A DNA stretch of 48,978 nucleotides from Methylophilaceae bacterium (GTDB taxonomy: Bacteria > Pseudomonadota > Gammaproteobacteria > Burkholderiales > Methylophilaceae): the NCBI GenBank assembly GCA_028355955.1, contig JAOMTQ010000008.1:1-48978 (forward strand), given 5' to 3'. Below, piece after piece: positions 1 through 9,486 of the stretch. Below the pieces are notes generated by a model. The model was not told where the DNA came from and did not search any database. It saw nothing but the letters and a program-made list of their open reading frames with translations. The position numbers were made by a program, and so were the translations under genes. Numbering within the stretch: position 1 is the stretch's first letter; each line of letters begins with the position of its first letter.

Positions 1-17
1 CCTTTCTTTAATCAAAT

Positions 18-833
18 TTATTTATTTTTTGGATCGAGTACATCTCTCAAACCTTCACCAAGAAGATTATAACCTAATACCGTAACAAGAATAGCTAAGC
101 CCGGGAACAGGGAAAGCCACCAAGCAAATTGAATATATTCTTTTCCATCGGTAAGTATGTTACCCCAAGAAGCTGTTGGTGCTTGAACGCCCAAGCCTAA
201 AAAACTTAATCCAGACTCGATTAACACTGCACTAGCTATCCCTAAAACAGAGCTGACGATAATTGGTGTTAAGCTATTCGGCAGAAGATGTTTTGTGATA
301 ACTTTTGTATTGCTAGTCCCCATCACAATAGAAGCTAAAACATAATCTCTTTGTCTTAAGCTTAAAAATTCTGCCCTGACCAGTCTTGTCACCCCCATCC
401 AAGAGGTAAGTCCAATGACAATCATGATATTCCAGATTGAAGGGGTTAGAAATGCGATTACAGCCAGAATTAAAAAGAAACTAGGTATTGATAACATAAT
501 ATCAACTAGCCGCATGATAATTGAGTCTAACCATCCTCCATAAAAGCCTGCTATTGAGCCTAGAAAAATACCAATTAGAGTCGCTATACCAACAGCAACA
601 AACCCAACAAAAAGTGAAATTCTGGCGCCGTACAACATCCTTGAGAGAACATCTCTACCAAGGCCATCTGTACCCATAAAATGATCATAAGAGGGAGGCA
701 ATAATATTGAGTTTATATCAATATAATTTGGATCAAATGGGCTTAAAAGAGGAGCAAATATAGCTACAAACAAAATAATTGAGATAATGATAAATCCAAT
801 AATTGCTAATAAGTTTCCCTTAAATAAACTCAT
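18..833 (-). CDS. Oligopeptide ABC transporter permease, DppC/OppC/YejE type
   Basis: This is the second integral-membrane subunit of a peptide-type ABC importer in the inner membrane. The 271-residue protein starts with a hydrophobic helix, followed by the OppC N-terminal signature with the stretch MGTDGLGRDVLSRMLYGAR near residues 53-71. The C-terminal half carries the permease EAA-like loop ending in HLLPN (about residues 181-185), which contacts the ATPase. Its start overlaps the end of the upstream permease gene by 4 bases (ATGA-type), so the two are translationally coupled. No ATPase gene follows inside the window; it would lie beyond the left edge or elsewhere. The family is clear. The substrate (di/oligopeptide, murein peptide or other) cannot be read from the sequence. 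Confidence 0.93.
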   Translation of the reverse strand: MSLFKGNLLAIIGFIIISIILFVAIFAPLLSPFDPNYIDINSILLPPSYDHFMGTDGLGRDVLSRMLYGARISLFVGFVAVGIATLIGIFLGSIAGFYGGWLDSIIMRLVDIMLSIPSFFLILAVIAFLTPSIWNIMIVIGLTSWMGVTRLVRAEFLSLRQRDYVLASIVMGTSNTKVITKHLLPNSLTPIIVSSVLGIASAVLIESGLSFLGLGVQAPTASWGNILTDGKEYIQFAWWLSLFPGLAILVTVLGYNLLGEGLRDVLDPKNK

Positions 834-1849
834 TTAACCAGCCCCTTTCTTATTCTTGGGTCAGCCCATGCATAGCCAATATCAGCTATTAGAGTGCCAA
901 TTAACGTAAGAACAGAACCAATGGTAAGTATGCCCATGATGACAGGAAAATCTCGCATTAAAACAGAGTCATAAAATAGCTTTCCCATTCCTGGTATTGC
1001 AAAGATAGACTCAGCAATTACAGAACCACCAATCAGACCTGGTATAGAAAGTCCTATTATTGTAATTAAGGGAAGAATGGCATTTTTTAATGCATGGGTA
1101 AAAATAACATTTTTTTCTTTAAGACCCTTCGATCTTGCTGTGGTTATAAAGTCTTGGTGAAGAACATCTAACATCCCATTTCTTACATATAAAGAAATTC
1201 CAGCCAAGCCACTTAACATTGAAATAGAGACGGGCAGAATCAAGTGTTTTAAAAGATCAAAAAATTGACCTACTTCGGAAAAGCTTTTGTAGTCAAGTGA
1301 ATGTAATCCTGATATTGGGAGCCACTGATTTACCACACCAGTCCAGTACATAAGCAAAAGAGCAAGCCAAAATCCAGGGATTGCAAAAGCTACAAAAATA
1401 AAAAAAGTGATCGATTTATCAACGATAGAATTTTGTTTAACAGCCGAAATAGTTCCAAGCACTATTGAAACTGAAAAAATTAAAAAAATCCCAATCAAAT
1501 TAATTAAAAGCGTAATCGGCAGTGATTCTTGAATTAAACCTTTAATCACATTACCCTTACCATCTTTTTTCTCCCATAAGACAGGTCTCTGGTGTGAGGC
1601 AAATGAATTACCAAAATCTAATTCGACCATTCTCTTTAGCCATAAGCCATATTGGATAATGACAGGCTTGTCTAAGTTATAAAGTTCTCTTAATTTTTGT
1701 CTAGATTCTTCAGAGGCCTTGGGATTAAAGGCTGCCTCTGATGATGTAATATCACCTGGTGCTAGGTGCATAATAAAGAAAGATATAAGGCTAATACCTA
1801 TAAGCATAGGTATCATCCAGAGTATTCTTTTAATTAGGTATTTAATCAT
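830..1849 (-). CDS. Oligopeptide ABC transporter permease, DppB/OppB/YejB type
   Basis: This is the first permease subunit of the importer. The 339-residue protein has an N-terminal membrane helix, a periplasmic segment containing the family motif NLDKPVIIQYG near residues 58-68, and five further membrane segments. The ATPase-contacting loop reads ARSKGLKEKNVIFTHALKNA near residues 237-256. An insertion with WEKKDGKGNVIKG in the periplasmic part is longer than in E. coli DppB and resembles the YejB subgroup. Its start overlaps the binding-protein gene by 4 bases and its end overlaps the next permease by 4 bases, so all three are one transcription unit. The subgroup assignment is tentative. 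Confidence 0.93.
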   Translation of the reverse strand: MIKYLIKRILWMIPMLIGISLISFFIMHLAPGDITSSEAAFNPKASEESRQKLRELYNLDKPVIIQYGLWLKRMVELDFGNSFASHQRPVLWEKKDGKGNVIKGLIQESLPITLLINLIGIFLIFSVSIVLGTISAVKQNSIVDKSITFFIFVAFAIPGFWLALLLMYWTGVVNQWLPISGLHSLDYKSFSEVGQFFDLLKHLILPVSISMLSGLAGISLYVRNGMLDVLHQDFITTARSKGLKEKNVIFTHALKNAILPLITIIGLSIPGLIGGSVIAESIFAIPGMGKLFYDSVLMRDFPVIMGILTIGSVLTLIGTLIADIGYAWADPRIRKGLVK

Positions 1850-3474
1850 TTATTTGTCAATTCGTTTCTTCTCAATCTTTTGGGGATATACCAGTCTTGA
1901 CTATTATGATAAATACCCGCAGGAGGCGCTGGGGATTTAATTCCCTTTATTCTTTTATTTACCGCTGTCAAACCATAGCCTGCGTAAAGGTAAACAATAG
2001 GTGAATCATCTAACAACTGCTTCGAAAATTCATGATAAATTTTCTCTCTTTTATCTAAGTCTAATTCTCTTCTGCCTTTCTCAAGAAGTTGATCAACTTT
2101 TTTATTATCGTAACCAACAAAATTGAATTGTCCAGGTCCTTGTTGTGAAGAATGCCAAATATTGAATTGATCTGGATCTAAGGATAAGCTCCAGCCAAGA
2201 ACTACAACATCAAAATCACCCGGTTTTATAAACCGGTTAACAAAACTTGCCCATTCAATTACCCTAATGGAAACTTTGATACCAATCTCTTTAAGTCTAC
2301 GTTGGATCAATACCGCTGTCATTTCTCTTTGTTTGTTTTGATTTGTAATAATTTCAAATTCTAGCGCTTTACCATCTTTTACTAAAAAATTATCTGCTGA
2401 CATTTTATATCCTGCTTCTCTTAATAAACTAAGCGCTTTTTTTGGGCTGTATACATAAGGCTTTAGAGATGGGTCACTCCACCTTGTCCCTGGTTTATAT
2501 GGGCTAGAGATGGGCTCACCAAGGCCTAGAAGAACGCCCTTAATGACCTCTTCTTTATTAATAGCATAATTGATAGCTTGCCTAACTTTTTTGTTATTAA
2601 ACGGCTCTCTTTTAAGGTTGAAGCCAAGGTATGTATAACCATTACCCATCTCCTTATATAAAGCTGTTCTATTTTTTAGTTTTGGTTTAGCTGGAAAAAC
2701 TCTCTTGAACTGTATTGGATTGATATTCATTAAATCGATATTGCCTGCAGAGAGCTCTAAAAATTGAGAAGATGTATCCGGTATAATTCTAGAGGTTAGT
2801 TTTTCAATATAAGGCGCTCCCAATACACCATTTTCGCTTTTGATTAAATTCACTTGTTGACCGCTTACCCAGTCTCCAAGCTTGTAGTAATTTGATCCAG
2901 TTGGTTTTCTTGAAAAGAAGGTGCTATTAACGTCTTCATTCTCAAGTATATGTTTTGGTAATATTTCTAATGACGCCCATGTATCCAGTGCAGGTGCGTA
3001 ATTATCATCGTATGTCACAATGAATGTATGCTCATCAGGGACTTTAGCTTCACTCACAAGGGTATAATCAGATCCATAGGGCGTTCTTGTATTTGGGTTG
3101 GTAATTAACTTCCAAGTAAAATAGACATCAGCGCTTGTGAGGGGTTTACCATCCGACCATTCAAGTCCTTTTTTTATTTTGAAAGTTATGGTTTTTTGAT
3201 CTTCTGAAATTTTCCAACTTTTGGCAATGTCAGAAGTAAAGTTCAGGTTTTCATCATACCTGATAAGTGAATTAAAAATTTTACTTGCGATTGCACTTGA
3301 AGCGCTATCTCCCGCTATCATTGAAATGAGGTTGCTTGGTTCAGCAGACATTGCATTGATCATCACCCCACCACTTGATAAATTATTATCATTATAATCA
3401 ATAACTTCTGAATCATTATTAGAGCAACTTATTATGAAAATAAGCGATAATATTAGTAAAAAAAATTGTTTCAA
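1846..3474 (-). CDS. Peptide-binding lipoprotein of ABC importer (SBP family 5)
   Basis: This is the periplasmic substrate-binding protein of the importer. The 542-residue protein has a signal peptide ending in the lipobox IISC (Cys17), so it is probably anchored as a lipoprotein. The SBP family 5 signatures follow: W-K-I-S near residue 106, KKGLEWSDGKPLTSADVYF near 118-136, and the C-terminal NKKVRQAINYAINKEEV stretch. The gene starts 18 bases after mltD and overlaps the downstream permease by 4 bases. Pairing with a lytic transglycosylase suggests, but does not show, that the ligand is a cell-wall peptide. Related family members bind di/oligopeptides, nickel or heme, so the ligand stays open. 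Confidence 0.92.
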   Translation of the reverse strand: MKQFFLLILSLIFIISCSNNDSEVIDYNDNNLSSGGVMINAMSAEPSNLISMIAGDSASSAIASKIFNSLIRYDENLNFTSDIAKSWKISEDQKTITFKIKKGLEWSDGKPLTSADVYFTWKLITNPNTRTPYGSDYTLVSEAKVPDEHTFIVTYDDNYAPALDTWASLEILPKHILENEDVNSTFFSRKPTGSNYYKLGDWVSGQQVNLIKSENGVLGAPYIEKLTSRIIPDTSSQFLELSAGNIDLMNINPIQFKRVFPAKPKLKNRTALYKEMGNGYTYLGFNLKREPFNNKKVRQAINYAINKEEVIKGVLLGLGEPISSPYKPGTRWSDPSLKPYVYSPKKALSLLREAGYKMSADNFLVKDGKALEFEIITNQNKQREMTAVLIQRRLKEIGIKVSIRVIEWASFVNRFIKPGDFDVVVLGWSLSLDPDQFNIWHSSQQGPGQFNFVGYDNKKVDQLLEKGRRELDLDKREKIYHEFSKQLLDDSPIVYLYAGYGLTAVNKRIKGIKSPAPPAGIYHNSQDWYIPKRLRRNELTNK

Positions 3475-3492
3475 GATTGATCTCTTAGTTGT

Positions 3493-4890
3493 TTATTGTG
3501 GAATATCTATAGTTGTACCTATGATTATTATATGTGAATCAAGTTCATTAAACTCTTTTAGATCCTCTATTGAAACTTTATATTTTCTAGCTATACCGCC
3601 AAGCGTATCGCCTCTTGAAACATGATGTGTTCCAACCGATGTGTAATTAAAGTCCCCAGTTCCTTTAAGAGTGTATTTACTCTTAAGTTCACTACTCTTT
3701 GGAATCAAAACAGTGCTATTCCTTCTAAATGTAACTCTTCCATTTAGACTATTGATTCTTTTAAATGTACTAAGGTTAATATCAAATTTTTTAGCCACTT
3801 TCATAATAGACTCTTTTCTTTTTGGTTTATATAAAACCCAATTCGATAGGGCACCATCATGTGCTGCTAGATTTTTGTTATAGGTATTAATTTTATGTTG
3901 AGGTAATAAAACACCAATTGGCTGGGGCTCTCTTGGAATTAGTGGTCTTTTATGATGCGCATTTAGTAGCTCAAATTCTTCTGAGGGTATGTCGGCTAAT
4001 TTTAAAATAAGGTCTATATCCATCTGCTCCGTTAACATAACCTCTTCAAAGTAAGGTTCATTGGGGATATAAGGTACCTCAACATTATACTTTTTAGGAT
4101 TTTGGATGATATGCTTCATAGCAATTAACTTTGAAACATATTCGTCGGTCTCTCTTGGAAGGCTAATAGTGTAGTAGTCAGTTGCTCTCTTTCTTCTCTT
4201 ATTTTTTTTTATTTCTCTACTTACTTTACCTTCACCTGCGTTATATGCGGCCAGGGCCAATTCCCATGTTCCGAATTGGTTATAGAGTTTTTCAAGATAG
4301 TTGAGTGAAGCATCTGTTGAGAGAATCACATTACTTCTCTCATCTTTCCACCAGTCTTGTTTAAGCCCATAATTTTTTCCAGTTGAAGGTATAAATTGCC
4401 AAAGTCCAACGGCCTTCATGTTTGATCTTGCAATTGGGTTATAAGCACTTTCAATAATTGGTAGCAATGCTATTTCCATTGGCATGTTTCTCTTTTTAAC
4501 TTCTTGAACAACATAGTAGATATATCTTTTGGTTCTTTCGAACATTCTATAGGTGTATACAGGATGTTCACTGTACCAACGTTCATATTTTTTAACTACT
4601 TTCTTAGCCCACTTTTTTTTCGGATCAGGAATCTGATAGCCTTTATTGACGATATTCCAGATATTTTCAGGCTTTTTTTGTATTAAAATTTCTTTAGTAG
4701 ATAAGGAAATTTCTTCCGTACTTTTTGAAATTCCATTGTGTTCAATATTATCAACATATTCAAAAGATTGCTGCTGAGCATTGACGCAATGACAATGATC
4801 GTCATTAGATTCTGATTTAAGATTTATAGGTAATAGAAACATTAATAAACCAATAAAAATACAGAAAATATTTTTTGTAAATCGAAACAT
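3493..4890 (-). CDS. mltD: Membrane-bound lytic murein transglycosylase D
   Basis: The enzyme cleaves the MurNAc-GlcNAc bond of peptidoglycan to 1,6-anhydro-muropeptides. The protein has 465 residues: an N-terminal hydrophobic signal (about residues 5-25), then the SLT goose-type lysozyme domain with the catalytic Glu in PIIESAYNP, followed by AVGLWQFIPSTGKNYGL and ALAAYNAGEGKV. The C-terminus carries one good LysM domain (HHVSRGDTLGGIARKYKVS) and one degenerate LysM-like segment before it; E. coli MltD has two. I see no lipobox cysteine at the signal end, unlike E. coli MltD. The gene starts 1 base after gloB ends and is followed by the peptide importer. Confidence 0.93.
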   Translation of the reverse strand: MFRFTKNIFCIFIGLLMFLLPINLKSESNDDHCHCVNAQQQSFEYVDNIEHNGISKSTEEISLSTKEILIQKKPENIWNIVNKGYQIPDPKKKWAKKVVKKYERWYSEHPVYTYRMFERTKRYIYYVVQEVKKRNMPMEIALLPIIESAYNPIARSNMKAVGLWQFIPSTGKNYGLKQDWWKDERSNVILSTDASLNYLEKLYNQFGTWELALAAYNAGEGKVSREIKKNKRRKRATDYYTISLPRETDEYVSKLIAMKHIIQNPKKYNVEVPYIPNEPYFEEVMLTEQMDIDLILKLADIPSEEFELLNAHHKRPLIPREPQPIGVLLPQHKINTYNKNLAAHDGALSNWVLYKPKRKESIMKVAKKFDINLSTFKRINSLNGRVTFRRNSTVLIPKSSELKSKYTLKGTGDFNYTSVGTHHVSRGDTLGGIARKYKVSIEDLKEFNELDSHIIIIGTTIDIPQ

Positions 4891-4891
4891 C

Positions 4892-5617
4892 TTAAAAATT
4901 ATCCTTTCTTATTCTTCGCTCTTTAAATTGCGCTAAATTTTTTGATCGAAGAAATGGGTTTGTTTTTAGTTCCTCACTAAGAGTTGATGGAAGCGTAATA
5001 TCTACCCCTATTAAACTTTTTTTCCTTGCAATTAGGGCTTCGTTATTTTTTTCAATCATAAGCGCAAATTCAATATTTTTTTTTGTATATTCATGAGCAC
5101 AAAATATTTTTATCGATCTCGGCAGCTTTGAAAGGATATTTAAGGATGTATGCATTTGAGAGAACGTACCTTCAAATAACCTCCCACACCCGCATCCAAA
5201 AATTGTATCACCACAAAATAGATGATTTTCATCAGCAAATACAATATGATCAAGTGTATGACCTGGGGTCGCAATAACTCTAAATGAAATATTCAGCACA
5301 TCAATAACTACAAGATCACCATTATCAACCTCCTTACAGACAAAATTAAAGTTATTTTTTGGACCACATATCTTAACATTGGGATAAGCTTTTATTAATT
5401 CTTTCACACCGCCAATATGATCAGCATGTTTGTGAGTTATTAAGATTGTTTGAAGGTGAATATTTTCTTTTTGAAGTATTTCTAATACTGGTGATGCATC
5501 TCCCGGATCTATTATCACGGCATCCTTATTTTTTTTTATCATCCAAATATAATTATCTGTAAAAGATTTTATTGGGTGTATAGATATATTAGTATTTTTT
5601 GGTAGACTGAATTGCAT
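4892..5617 (-). CDS. gloB: Hydroxyacylglutathione hydrolase (glyoxalase II)
   Basis: This cytosolic enzyme hydrolyses S-D-lactoylglutathione to D-lactate and glutathione, the second step of methylglyoxal detoxification. The 241-residue length is slightly below that of E. coli GloB. The binuclear metal site THKHADH is at residues 61-67, with further ligands in ATPGHTLDH and the CGDTIFGCGCGR loop. The C-terminal KTNPFLR matches the glutathione-binding end of the family. It is divergent from the methyltransferase gene with 44 bases between the starts, and probably heads the gloB-mltD-peptide importer operon. The gloB/yafS-like/rnhA/dnaQ neighbourhood is the same as in E. coli. Confidence 0.95.
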   Translation of the reverse strand: MQFSLPKNTNISIHPIKSFTDNYIWMIKKNKDAVIIDPGDASPVLEILQKENIHLQTILITHKHADHIGGVKELIKAYPNVKICGPKNNFNFVCKEVDNGDLVVIDVLNISFRVIATPGHTLDHIVFADENHLFCGDTIFGCGCGRLFEGTFSQMHTSLNILSKLPRSIKIFCAHEYTKKNIEFALMIEKNNEALIARKKSLIGVDITLPSTLSEELKTNPFLRSKNLAQFKERRIRKDNF

Positions 5618-5661
5618 ATATAGTTAAAATTTTACTATAGATTTATGGAATATTTTATAAA

Positions 5662-6336
5662 ATGAATTGGTTTGATAGTGAATTAGGTGAAAGTCTTGTT
5701 GTCTTTGAACAAAAGGTGATAGAGAAGTACCTAGATCAAAAATTTGGTTATTATGCATTGCAGTTAGGTGAACACAAAAGTAACTTTATTAAAAATGTAA
5801 GAATAAAGCATCAAATTATAGTAAGCGGTAAGGAAAAAAATGTTGATTTAGATGCAGAATGGCTTCCCTTTAGTTTTGATTCTATCGATTTAATTTTGTG
5901 CCTACATGTATTTGAAAAGGCTGTGGATCCTAAAAAGTTAATGGATGAGTTATTTAGAGTTACTATTTCTGGTGGATATATAATTTTGTGTGGTTTTAAT
6001 CCAATTAGTTTCGCTGGCTTACGAAAAACAGTTAAATTTGATAACTTTTTCCCTTGGAATGGAAGCTTTTTAAGTATTTCAAAAGCACAAAACATGCTTA
6101 AGGAGTCTGGGTTTACATTGAGAGAATCCAAATTGGAACATTATCAACCTATGTTTTTTGACAGCAAATCAAGCATTAATGATAAATTAGAGAAGATAGG
6201 AAATAGATGGCTACCACTTTTTGGCAATATTTATTTTTTAGTAGCTGAGAAGGTAACTGTTTCAAAAATTCCAAAAAAACAAAAATGGAATAAGTTAAAG
6301 CAAAGGAAGGCGGTAGCAACAAAATCTTATGATTAA
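5662..6336 (+). CDS. Class I SAM-dependent methyltransferase, YafS-like
   Basis: This is a 224-residue protein with a methyltransferase type-11 core. The SAM-binding region is weakly conserved (GYYALQLGEHKSNFI near residues 29-43), while the acidic strand followed by the PFSFDSIDLILCLHVFEKAVDP stretch and the GGYIILCGFNP motif fit the family well. E. coli has YafS in the same position, between divergent gloB and co-directional rnhA, which supports orthology. The gene overlaps rnhA by 8 bases. The methyl acceptor is unknown. The basic C-terminus (KKQKWNKLKQRK) is compatible with nucleic-acid or membrane contact, but that is a guess. Confidence 0.85.
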   Translation: MNWFDSELGESLVVFEQKVIEKYLDQKFGYYALQLGEHKSNFIKNVRIKHQIIVSGKEKNVDLDAEWLPFSFDSIDLILCLHVFEKAVDPKKLMDELFRVTISGGYIILCGFNPISFAGLRKTVKFDNFFPWNGSFLSISKAQNMLKESGFTLRESKLEHYQPMFFDSKSSINDKLEKIGNRWLPLFGNIYFLVAEKVTVSKIPKKQKWNKLKQRKAVATKSYD

Positions 6337-6766
6337 AATATATACTGATGGAGCATGCAAGGGAAATCCTGGAGTTGGAGGTTGGGGTGCGATCATAATG
6401 CGAGATGGAAAAAATATTGAGCTATTTGGTGGTGAGAATGAAACAACAAATAACCGAATGGAATTGATGGCAGTTATTATGGCCCTAAAAGAAATACCAT
6501 CAAACCTTGAACTTACTATTTATACTGACTCCACCTATGTTCAGAAGGGTATAAGTGAATGGATTAAAAATTGGAAAGTTAATAATTGGCGTTCTAGTAA
6601 TAAAAAACCAGTTAAGAATAAGGATTTATGGGTAGACTTAGACGAGGCTGTAGGCTCAAGAAAAATTTTTTGGGAATGGGTGAAGGGACATGCAGGAAAC
6701 GAAGGTAATGAAAAGGCAGATGAATTGGCTAATCAAGGCGTCATGTCAGTGATGAGGGGATCATGA
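6329..6766 (+). CDS. rnhA: Ribonuclease HI
   Basis: The enzyme degrades the RNA strand of RNA-DNA hybrids (R-loops, primers). The 145-residue length is standard. Carboxylate residues of the active site are visible as Asp7 in IYTDGACKGNPG, Glu45 in NNRMEL and Asp67 in IYTDSTY, with the last aspartate and the His loop in VKGHAGNEGNEKADELAN. It overlaps the methyltransferase gene upstream by 8 bases and dnaQ downstream by 4 bases. The rnhA-dnaQ pair is co-directional here and coupled by overlap. Confidence 0.97.
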   Translation: MIKIYTDGACKGNPGVGGWGAIIMRDGKNIELFGGENETTNNRMELMAVIMALKEIPSNLELTIYTDSTYVQKGISEWIKNWKVNNWRSSNKKPVKNKDLWVDLDEAVGSRKIFWEWVKGHAGNEGNEKADELANQGVMSVMRGS

Positions 6767-7431
6767 GGCAAGTCTTTTTAGATACAGAAACTACGGGTCT
6801 TGACCCAAATCAAGGTCATAGAATAATAGAAATTGCTGCTGTTGAAATTAATAATCGTCAACTTTCAGAGAATCAATTCCATGTTTATACAAATCCAGAA
6901 CGTGAAATAGATGCGGCTGCCCAAGAGGTTCATGGGATTACACTAGAGTTTTTAAAAGATAAAAGTTTATTTAAGGATATAGCAGAAGAACTTTTGAATT
7001 TTATTCATGGAAGTGAATTGATTATTCATAATGCACCGTTTGATATTGGCTTCCTTAATATGGAATTAGGCAGGATAGGTCTTGATAAAGTCGAAGAGCA
7101 TATTGAAAAAATTACAGACTCTTTAGTGATGGCAAGGGATCTAAGGCCTGGCCAAAGAAATAATTTAGATGCGTTGTGCAGAGCCTATAAGGTGGATAAT
7201 TCAAAAAGAAGTCAGCATGGGGCGCTTTTAGATGCTCAATTGCTTGGTGAAGTTTATTTAGGAATGACTCGTGGTCAAGAAGACATTGCTATTAATTTTT
7301 CTCAAGATGAAAAAGAGGTTCACTTGGGTGTCGTTGATCATAATAAATTAAAGGTTATTCATGCCAACGATAATGAGATATTGTCACACGAAGCTTACCT
7401 AGAAAAAATAGAGACTAAATCTTCATGGTAG
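6763..7431 (+). CDS. dnaQ: DNA polymerase III epsilon subunit (3'-5' proofreading exonuclease)
   Basis: This is the proofreading exonuclease of the replicative polymerase. The 222-residue protein has the DEDDh fold: motif I DTETTG at residues 7-12, HNAPFDIGFLN as motif II and HGALLDAQLL as motif III with its histidine. The C-terminal tail that would bind the polymerase alpha subunit is present but not obviously conserved. The start overlaps rnhA by 4 bases. It ends 15 bases from the convergent queD stop. Confidence 0.96.
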   Translation: MRQVFLDTETTGLDPNQGHRIIEIAAVEINNRQLSENQFHVYTNPEREIDAAAQEVHGITLEFLKDKSLFKDIAEELLNFIHGSELIIHNAPFDIGFLNMELGRIGLDKVEEHIEKITDSLVMARDLRPGQRNNLDALCRAYKVDNSKRSQHGALLDAQLLGEVYLGMTRGQEDIAINFSQDEKEVHLGVVDHNKLKVIHANDNEILSHEAYLEKIETKSSW

Positions 7432-7446
7432 TGGCAATAAGATAGT

Positions 7447-7890
7447 CTAAATAGCAAATGCGTCCGCCCAATTATTGGGTGTCTCATAAAGTCTAACTTT
7501 TATTGGCCTTATTAGGTCACCAAACTCTCTTTTAAATGCGTTTGTGAGTAATTCAAGGGCGGTGAGTGCCATATTTTCTGCAGTAGGGACTCTCTTAAGT
7601 ATTACAGTTTTATGGTTATCTAGAGTATTGAGAAAGGAAATGACTTCTAAATCTTTTTCATATGCAATGAAAGCATGATCCCATTCGTCAACAATTACTT
7701 TTTTAATAAGGTTTTTTGCATCTTTGAAATCCATCACCATTCCAAAATCTGATTCATGACTTTGTTCTCTAATTTCACCTTTAACTGTAACTTCGATTGC
7801 ATAGCGATGCCCATGAAGATTTTTACATACACTTTTATGATTTGGGATTCTATGTCCAGAATCAAATTCCATTCTAGTGGTAATTTCCAT
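7447..7890 (-). CDS. queD: 6-carboxy-5,6,7,8-tetrahydropterin synthase
   Basis: The enzyme converts 7,8-dihydroneopterin triphosphate to 6-carboxytetrahydropterin in the preQ0/queuosine pathway. The 147-residue protein shows the zinc ligands His13, His26 and His28 (FDSGHR, LHGHRY), catalytic Cys22 and the C-terminal substrate Glu in RLYETPNNWAD. It follows the M48 peptidase gene by 2 bases and is probably co-transcribed with it. QueG, which acts at the last step of the same pathway, is encoded 10 kb away at 17644-18711, so the pathway is dispersed. The related eukaryotic 6-pyruvoyl-tetrahydropterin synthases are less likely given the short form. Confidence 0.94.
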   Translation of the reverse strand: MEITTRMEFDSGHRIPNHKSVCKNLHGHRYAIEVTVKGEIREQSHESDFGMVMDFKDAKNLIKKVIVDEWDHAFIAYEKDLEVISFLNTLDNHKTVILKRVPTAENMALTALELLTNAFKREFGDLIRPIKVRLYETPNNWADAFAI

Positions 7891-7892
7891 TA

Positions 7893-9377
7893 TCAGTTCT
7901 TATCGATCGCTTGAATTCTAATAGATGCTGGTGGGTGAGAGTGATGGAAGGCTGAATATAATGAATCCGGCGTAAGTGTTGACGCATTGTCTCGATACAG
8001 TTTTATTAATGACTGTTTCATATCTTTTGCATTTGCATGCTTACAAGCATATTCATCTGCTTCAAATTCATTTCTTCTTGAGATATTACTAAAAAATGGA
8101 TTTACAAAAAAACCTACAAATTTTAATAAAACAAAAATAAATAAAAGTAAGAAATTTGCATCACTTATCGTTTGAATACCAAGTCCAATATAAAAATCAT
8201 TATTGTCCTTAAGATTTCCAAAAATATATAGAACTAAAAAGAATAAAATCATTTGGATGAATAAAAATTTTATTATATGATTTTTTTTGAAGTGACCAAG
8301 CTCATGAGCAATAACTGCTTCAATCTCGTTTGCATTTAATTTCTTAAGTAATGTATCAAAAAATACAATCCTTTTAGTCTTCCCAAAGCCAGCAAAGAAT
8401 GCATTACCATGAGTGCTCCTTAACGAAGCATTCATAACAAATAAACCATTACACTCAAAACCACATTTCTTTAGTAACTTTTCAATCTTAGTCTTTAATG
8501 CCTTGTCTTTAAGTGGTGTTAGCTCATTAGAAACTTGTGTAAGTATAGGAGCAAGACCTACGTATGCTATTAGGCAACAACATAAGAAAAACCAAAGCCA
8601 CAGCCACCAATTTTCTTCGAGCTCAGACAAAATCCAGAGCGTTGCAAAAGAAAAGATTACGGAAAAAAGAATTAAAAAAAATATAGATTTGGTTTGATCC
8701 TCAAAAAACAACTTCGGCGTTACTTTATTGAAACCATACTTTGTCTCAATTCCAAATGTCTGAAAGATGCCAGAAGGAATACTAATAAGATGAAGCACTA
8801 AAAATACACTAGTTATAATAAAAGCACCATTGATTAGCGAGCTGTCAAAATGTGTATCAAGGAAATTATAAATTTCATTAATTGCTCCACTTGCTGTCAA
8901 AATAGATAAACCTACTAAAATAAATAGATAAAATATAGTTTTTTTGTGAGCGTTAGCTTGTTCAACGGCTTTTTGAAATACATTAGGTGATTGTTTTATA
9001 AATTTTACAACAAGAAACTTCACCAAAAAAAATATACAAATGACGAAGGTAACCCCTAAAATAAGACTATAAAATTCAAGAGCATGATCAAGATTATTAC
9101 TTATTACATTATTTAAGAGATTAATACCACCACCCAATGTAAAGAAATACAAGATTATTGCCCCTGATATAAGCTCAATAGAATTAAAATTTATCTTTGA
9201 AACAGTGTAGTCGGCAGCTTTTTTGTGATCAGCTAATTTAATAATTTTTGTGAATGCAGTAGGCACCTTCTTTTTATTTTTTAAAACAAAGTTTTTTTGT
9301 CTAAAGTCTAAATATAATTCAACAGCTGTTGTAAATATTAATAAAAAAATAAAAATAAATTGATAGCTTTCAGTCAT
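7893..9377 (-). CDS. M48 family zinc metalloprotease (Ste24/CAAX-protease-like)
   Basis: This is an integral-membrane zinc protease. The 494-residue protein has about seven hydrophobic segments. It carries the HEXXH site in VIAHELGHFKKNH near residues 352-360 and the third zinc ligand in RRNEFEADEYACKH. The stretch TKRIVFFDTLL, typical of the Ste24 branch, precedes the active site. In bacteria lacking CAAX proteins these enzymes are thought to act in membrane protein quality control. The gene runs divergently from orn (about 100 bases between starts) and is followed 2 bases later by queD. Confidence 0.92.
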   Translation of the reverse strand: MTESYQFIFIFLLIFTTAVELYLDFRQKNFVLKNKKKVPTAFTKIIKLADHKKAADYTVSKINFNSIELISGAIILYFFTLGGGINLLNNVISNNLDHALEFYSLILGVTFVICIFFLVKFLVVKFIKQSPNVFQKAVEQANAHKKTIFYLFILVGLSILTASGAINEIYNFLDTHFDSSLINGAFIITSVFLVLHLISIPSGIFQTFGIETKYGFNKVTPKLFFEDQTKSIFFLILFSVIFSFATLWILSELEENWWLWLWFFLCCCLIAYVGLAPILTQVSNELTPLKDKALKTKIEKLLKKCGFECNGLFVMNASLRSTHGNAFFAGFGKTKRIVFFDTLLKKLNANEIEAVIAHELGHFKKNHIIKFLFIQMILFFLVLYIFGNLKDNNDFYIGLGIQTISDANFLLLFIFVLLKFVGFFVNPFFSNISRRNEFEADEYACKHANAKDMKQSLIKLYRDNASTLTPDSLYSAFHHSHPPASIRIQAIDKN

Positions 9378-9486
9378 AGCTTATGCTCTATAATGTCAAA
9401 GATAGTATTGTGCAGTAAAAATAAGCTAAAAGTAAGCATGAAGCTTTAAATCTAAGTATCAGATAATAATTTTAATGGAAATCATG

